A stretch of DNA of 7,657 nt from Treponema sp. (GTDB lineage Bacteria > Spirochaetota > Spirochaetia > Treponematales > Breznakiellaceae), in the NCBI GenBank assembly GCA_031272575.1, contig JAISTO010000177.1, forward strand, positions 1 to 7,657, written 5' to 3'. Made by a program: the position numbers and the translations under genes. Positions 6,352 through 7,657 of the stretch are shown here, one piece after another. Position 1 is the first letter of the stretch, and each line of letters opens with the position of its first letter. The notes beneath the pieces were generated by a model. The model had not been told where the DNA came from, ran no database searches, and was given only the letters and a program-made list of their open reading frames with translations.

Positions 6352-6878
6352 TACGCCGCCTGCTCATCGTCATTTTTATCGCGGCAGTCATTATCGGTAT
6401 TATCGCCCTTGTTCGAAAATACCAGCAAAAGCCCGCGCCGAAGGAGCCGCCCGCGAGGGAGCAGCCGAAAAAACCGGAGCCGCCCCGGCAGCCGGAACCG
6501 CCACCCAGGCCGAAGGCCGAAACCCCGCCGCGCGAATATATGTCCATACACCGCGATCTGGCGGGTTTTTTCTCTGAAATCGACGCGGCTCTTGAAAGCG
6601 GCGCGGTGGTCAGGATAGACCCCTTCACCCTGCTGCCCGACGACCGGCAAACGCGCTTTACCCAATGCCTCACCTGGAGCGCCGCGTCCTATCTCGCGGA
6701 CGTAACGGGCGCTCGGCCCGCTTACCTGCTGCGCTGTACCGTCAGTGCCGACGGCGCGGAAGTGGCGCTGCGGGTTCGCATCATCGAAATCAGTACGCGG
6801 GAAGTAATCGAGCAGTTTAAGCACACGCTTAAAAGCACGAAGGATATCAGGCGGCTTATTGATGAAGCCCCCCGGTAA
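6348..6878 (+). CDS. Membrane-anchored Pro-rich periplasmic protein, partner of the upstream lipoprotein
   Basis: I do not recognise a named family. The product is 176 aa. It has a basic N-terminus and one hydrophobic helix (about 4-22) with no lipobox, so it is probably an inner-membrane anchor with a periplasmic body. A Pro/Lys/Glu-rich linker runs from about 29 to 62, as in proteins that span the cell wall. The C-terminal domain (about 65-176) reads strand VVRIDPF, helix TRFTQCLTWSAASYL, strands AYLLRCTV and VALRVRIIEISTREVIEQF, then a last helix. That order and the final paired strands resemble the upstream lipoprotein and LpoB-like folds, so a paralogous pair is my inference. Two cysteines (C107, C130) could form a disulfide. 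The ATGA start has AGGAGG at 6337-6342, five bases upstream. Confidence 0.6.
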   Translation: MIRRLLIVIFIAAVIIGIIALVRKYQQKPAPKEPPAREQPKKPEPPRQPEPPPRPKAETPPREYMSIHRDLAGFFSEIDAALESGAVVRIDPFTLLPDDRQTRFTQCLTWSAASYLADVTGARPAYLLRCTVSADGAEVALRVRIIEISTREVIEQFKHTLKSTKDIRRLIDEAPR

Positions 6879-7183
6879 CCAGGCAGAACACCCGCCGCCT
6901 TGCGGCCTCCGGCGCCATGGCGGCCATGCTGTGCACCGCATACCGGGGCGGGGGTGTGTCAGACTGGTTCCTGCCGAGCAGGGACGAACTAAACTTGATA
7001 TATATCAATCTTATCAGGTTGAACAGCGTTATCGACTGGAAAGACTCGTACTGGTCATCCTTCTACTATAGCAACGGCATACTCGACATTGGCTGCGCGT
7101 CGGCCCAGCGCTTCAGCGACGGCGCCCAAATTACCCCGCGACGGAATGAATCGTACCAGGTGCGCGCGGTGCGGCAGTTTTAG
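6866..7183 (+). pseudogene. C-terminal fragment of a DUF1566 (Lcl-type) domain protein
   Basis: The frame is open from 6866 to the TAG at 7181-7183. CTAYRGGGVSDWFLPSRDEL, then DSYWSSFYYS, QRFSDGAQ and VRAVRQF match in order the end of DUF1566-type domains, which typically read 'GG..DWFLPSkDELN', 'YWSSs', 'FsdG' and end in 'VRAVRaF'. These are usually surface or secreted proteins of several hundred residues, with this part at the C-terminus. Here there is no signal peptide or N-terminal domain, and the stop of the previous gene lies just upstream at 6878. The first ATG (6917) sits inside the palindrome GCCATGGC with no Shine-Dalgarno, and the second is at 6926. If expressed it would be 88 aa from 6917. 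A decayed or recombination-truncated gene is the best reading; a cassette-like remnant is also possible. Confidence 0.65.
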
Positions 7184-7192
7184 GCATCGCAA

Positions 7193-7216
7193 GGGTGGGG
7201 AGTAGGGAGTGGGGGG
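7193..7216 (+). repeat. Inverted copy C of the heptamer repeat, G-quadruplex motif
   Basis: GGGGAGT, AGGGAGT and GGGGGG (7197-7216) are the reverse complement of the ACTCCCC array found at 144-164 and 1631-1644. With GGG at 7193-7195 there are four G runs with loops T, AGTA and AGT, which meets the strict G-quadruplex pattern. Strong G bias continues to about 7262. Confidence 0.65.
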
Positions 7217-7286
7217 CGCGGCGCGTGGGCGCGGGGTGAGGGGGAGCGAGCGGAGGGCGGGGCGCGGACGGTGGAAAGTGACGATG

Positions 7287-7300
7287 CGGCATATATGCCG
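7287..7300. repeat. 14-bp perfect palindrome CGGCATATATGCCG
   Basis: The 14 bases read the same on both strands. They follow the sequence GATGCGGCAT (7283-7292), which also stands just before the heptamer array in the first intergenic region (133-142). The site lies at the edge between the G-rich repeat and the structured flank of the transposase gene, so it may mark the end of the insertion element or its target. Confidence 0.5.
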
Positions 7301-7333
7301 AGATCAGCCTGAAATTCGCGTGTTGGTTAACGC

Positions 7334-7492
7334 ATGACGCGGCAACTCCGTTGCCGACTGGTCATCGGGGGTTGCCTCAGCCTACGAGCAGGAATCGCCC
7401 TTGCGCCAGGTCGCCCCGCGCCGGGTGTCCTATAGGGAGTTCGAGGGTCTTCCTTCATCGAACCGGGCTCGAAGCCCAAAACTTCCCTGCTC
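7334..7492 (-). ncRNA. Candidate structured RNA in the IS110-family element tail (possible guide/bridge RNA)
   Basis: Read on the minus strand, downstream of the transposase stop, several stems form. GAGCAGG/CCTGCTC (7486-7492 with 7386-7392, 7 bp) closes a domain of 107 bases. Inside it are GGGCT-TCG-AGCCC (7465-7477), a GGTTCGA/TCGAACT stem (7458-7464 with 7438-7444, one G-U) with a 13-base loop, and CCCG-GCG-CGGG. Further downstream is a two-part stem, ATGAC/GTCAT (7361-7365 with 7334-7338) around a perfect CGGCAAC-GGA-GTTGCCG hairpin (7340-7356). IS110-family elements are known to carry guide RNAs in their non-coding ends (bridge or seek RNA); in IS1111-type members it lies downstream of the transposase gene. 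That this stretch is such an RNA is inference, and its ends are unknown. Confidence 0.4.
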
Positions 7493-7527
7493 ATTCCGCC
7501 GTCTCTTTTCTTGCCTGTTCCTCCTGT

Positions 7528-7657
7528 TCAGTCTGCGCCGTTCATGACGCCCCAGATGAAGCCCGACAGTTCCCGCGCCACCGCGGTTACCGCCTTCTGA
7601 CTCGGCTTCCCTTTGTAAATGAGCTGCATGTACTTGCTGTGCAGCCGCCGCATCGCC
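7528..7657 (-). CDS. IS110-family transposase, C-terminal end (5' end outside the window)
   Basis: Forty-two codons and a TGA stop are present, reading from the window edge to 7528 on the minus strand. The end of the protein contains the KAVTAVARELSGFIWGVMNG segment, preceded by a basic YKGKPSQ stretch. The 'vAvAREL.GFiW' ending is characteristic of IS110-family DEDD transposases, and I associate it with the IS1111-type branch. The N-terminal RuvC-like DEDD catalytic domain and the serine-containing domain would lie outside the window, so whether the enzyme is intact cannot be told. The visible part has no frameshift. A long non-coding tail follows the stop. Confidence 0.75.
   Translation of the reverse strand, partial: AMRRLHSKYMQLIYKGKPSQKAVTAVARELSGFIWGVMNGAD

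Larger units (their letters stand above)
7334..7657 (-). mobile_element. 3' end of an IS110-family insertion sequence (incomplete, runs out of the window)
   Basis: The element comprises the transposase 3' end and its non-coding tail. IS110-family elements do not have classic terminal inverted repeats or long target duplications, so the boundary cannot be read from the sequence; it probably lies between 7263 and 7334. The other end is outside the window. Confidence 0.5.

Noticed and set aside
6894..6906. GCCGC-CTT-GCGGC hairpin after the Pro-rich protein gene as a terminator
   Set aside because: The stem is only 5 bp and no T run follows.
7050..7366. Shared ACTGGTCATC in the DUF1566 fragment (7050-7059) and in the element tail (7357-7366), considered as a variable/template repeat pair
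   Set aside because: The match stops at 10 bases on the right side, and the mismatches are not adenine-specific as a diversity-generating retroelement would give; no reverse transcriptase gene is visible.
7334..7435. 33-codon plus-strand frame in the structured region
   Set aside because: No Shine-Dalgarno, no recognisable sequence, and it overlaps the inverted repeats of the element tail.

Overview
The window is a GC-rich bacterial chromosome segment with nine protein-coding loci: seven intact genes in tight transcription units on the plus strand, one 3' gene fragment, and the 3' end of a transposase gene on the minus strand that leaves the window. The taxon cannot be fixed from the sequence. 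A spirochete (Treponema-like) or another anaerobic Gram-negative is a reasonable guess, from the Rnf set, the lipoprotein with a typical lipobox, the DUF1566-type fragment and the dispersed intergenic repeats.

Layout. 1-217: an AT-rich intergenic repeat with a 13-bp inverted repeat, a period-10 repeat and a tandem ACTCCCC array. 218-1463: a DinB-family gene overlapping a SpsF-like nucleotidyltransferase gene. 1464-1763: a second copy of the intergenic repeat family, then a good promoter. 1764-4847: rnfD-rnfG-rnfE-rnfA joined by ATGA overlaps, each downstream gene with a strong Shine-Dalgarno. 4853-5764: a PflX-like radical SAM gene five bases behind rnfA. 5765-5883: a near-consensus promoter and a leader hairpin. 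5884-6878: a lipoprotein and a membrane-anchored Pro-rich protein, again joined by ATGA; both seem to carry related CsgG/LpoB-like alpha/beta domains. 6866-7183: the C-terminal part of a DUF1566-like protein without its N-terminus or a ribosome binding site. 7184-7527: a G-rich repeat and then a strongly structured non-coding stretch. 7528-7657: the C-terminal end of an IS110-family transposase, minus strand.

Function. The four Rnf genes encode the membrane core of the ferredoxin:NAD+ oxidoreductase: both covalently flavinylated subunits (D and G) and the two subunits that hold the intramembrane iron-sulfur cluster (E and A). The electron-entry subunits RnfC and RnfB are not in the window, so the cluster is split or incomplete. 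The radical SAM gene behind rnfA needs a low-potential electron donor, which makes a functional link to Rnf plausible.

The most interesting unexplained item is the non-coding tail of the IS110-family element. It has a long-range 7-bp stem enclosing several hairpins, plus a separate two-part stem-loop. It is a candidate for the guide (bridge/seek) RNA used by this family. The other notable points are the split rnf cluster, the three dispersed copies of a composite intergenic repeat, and the paired envelope proteins.
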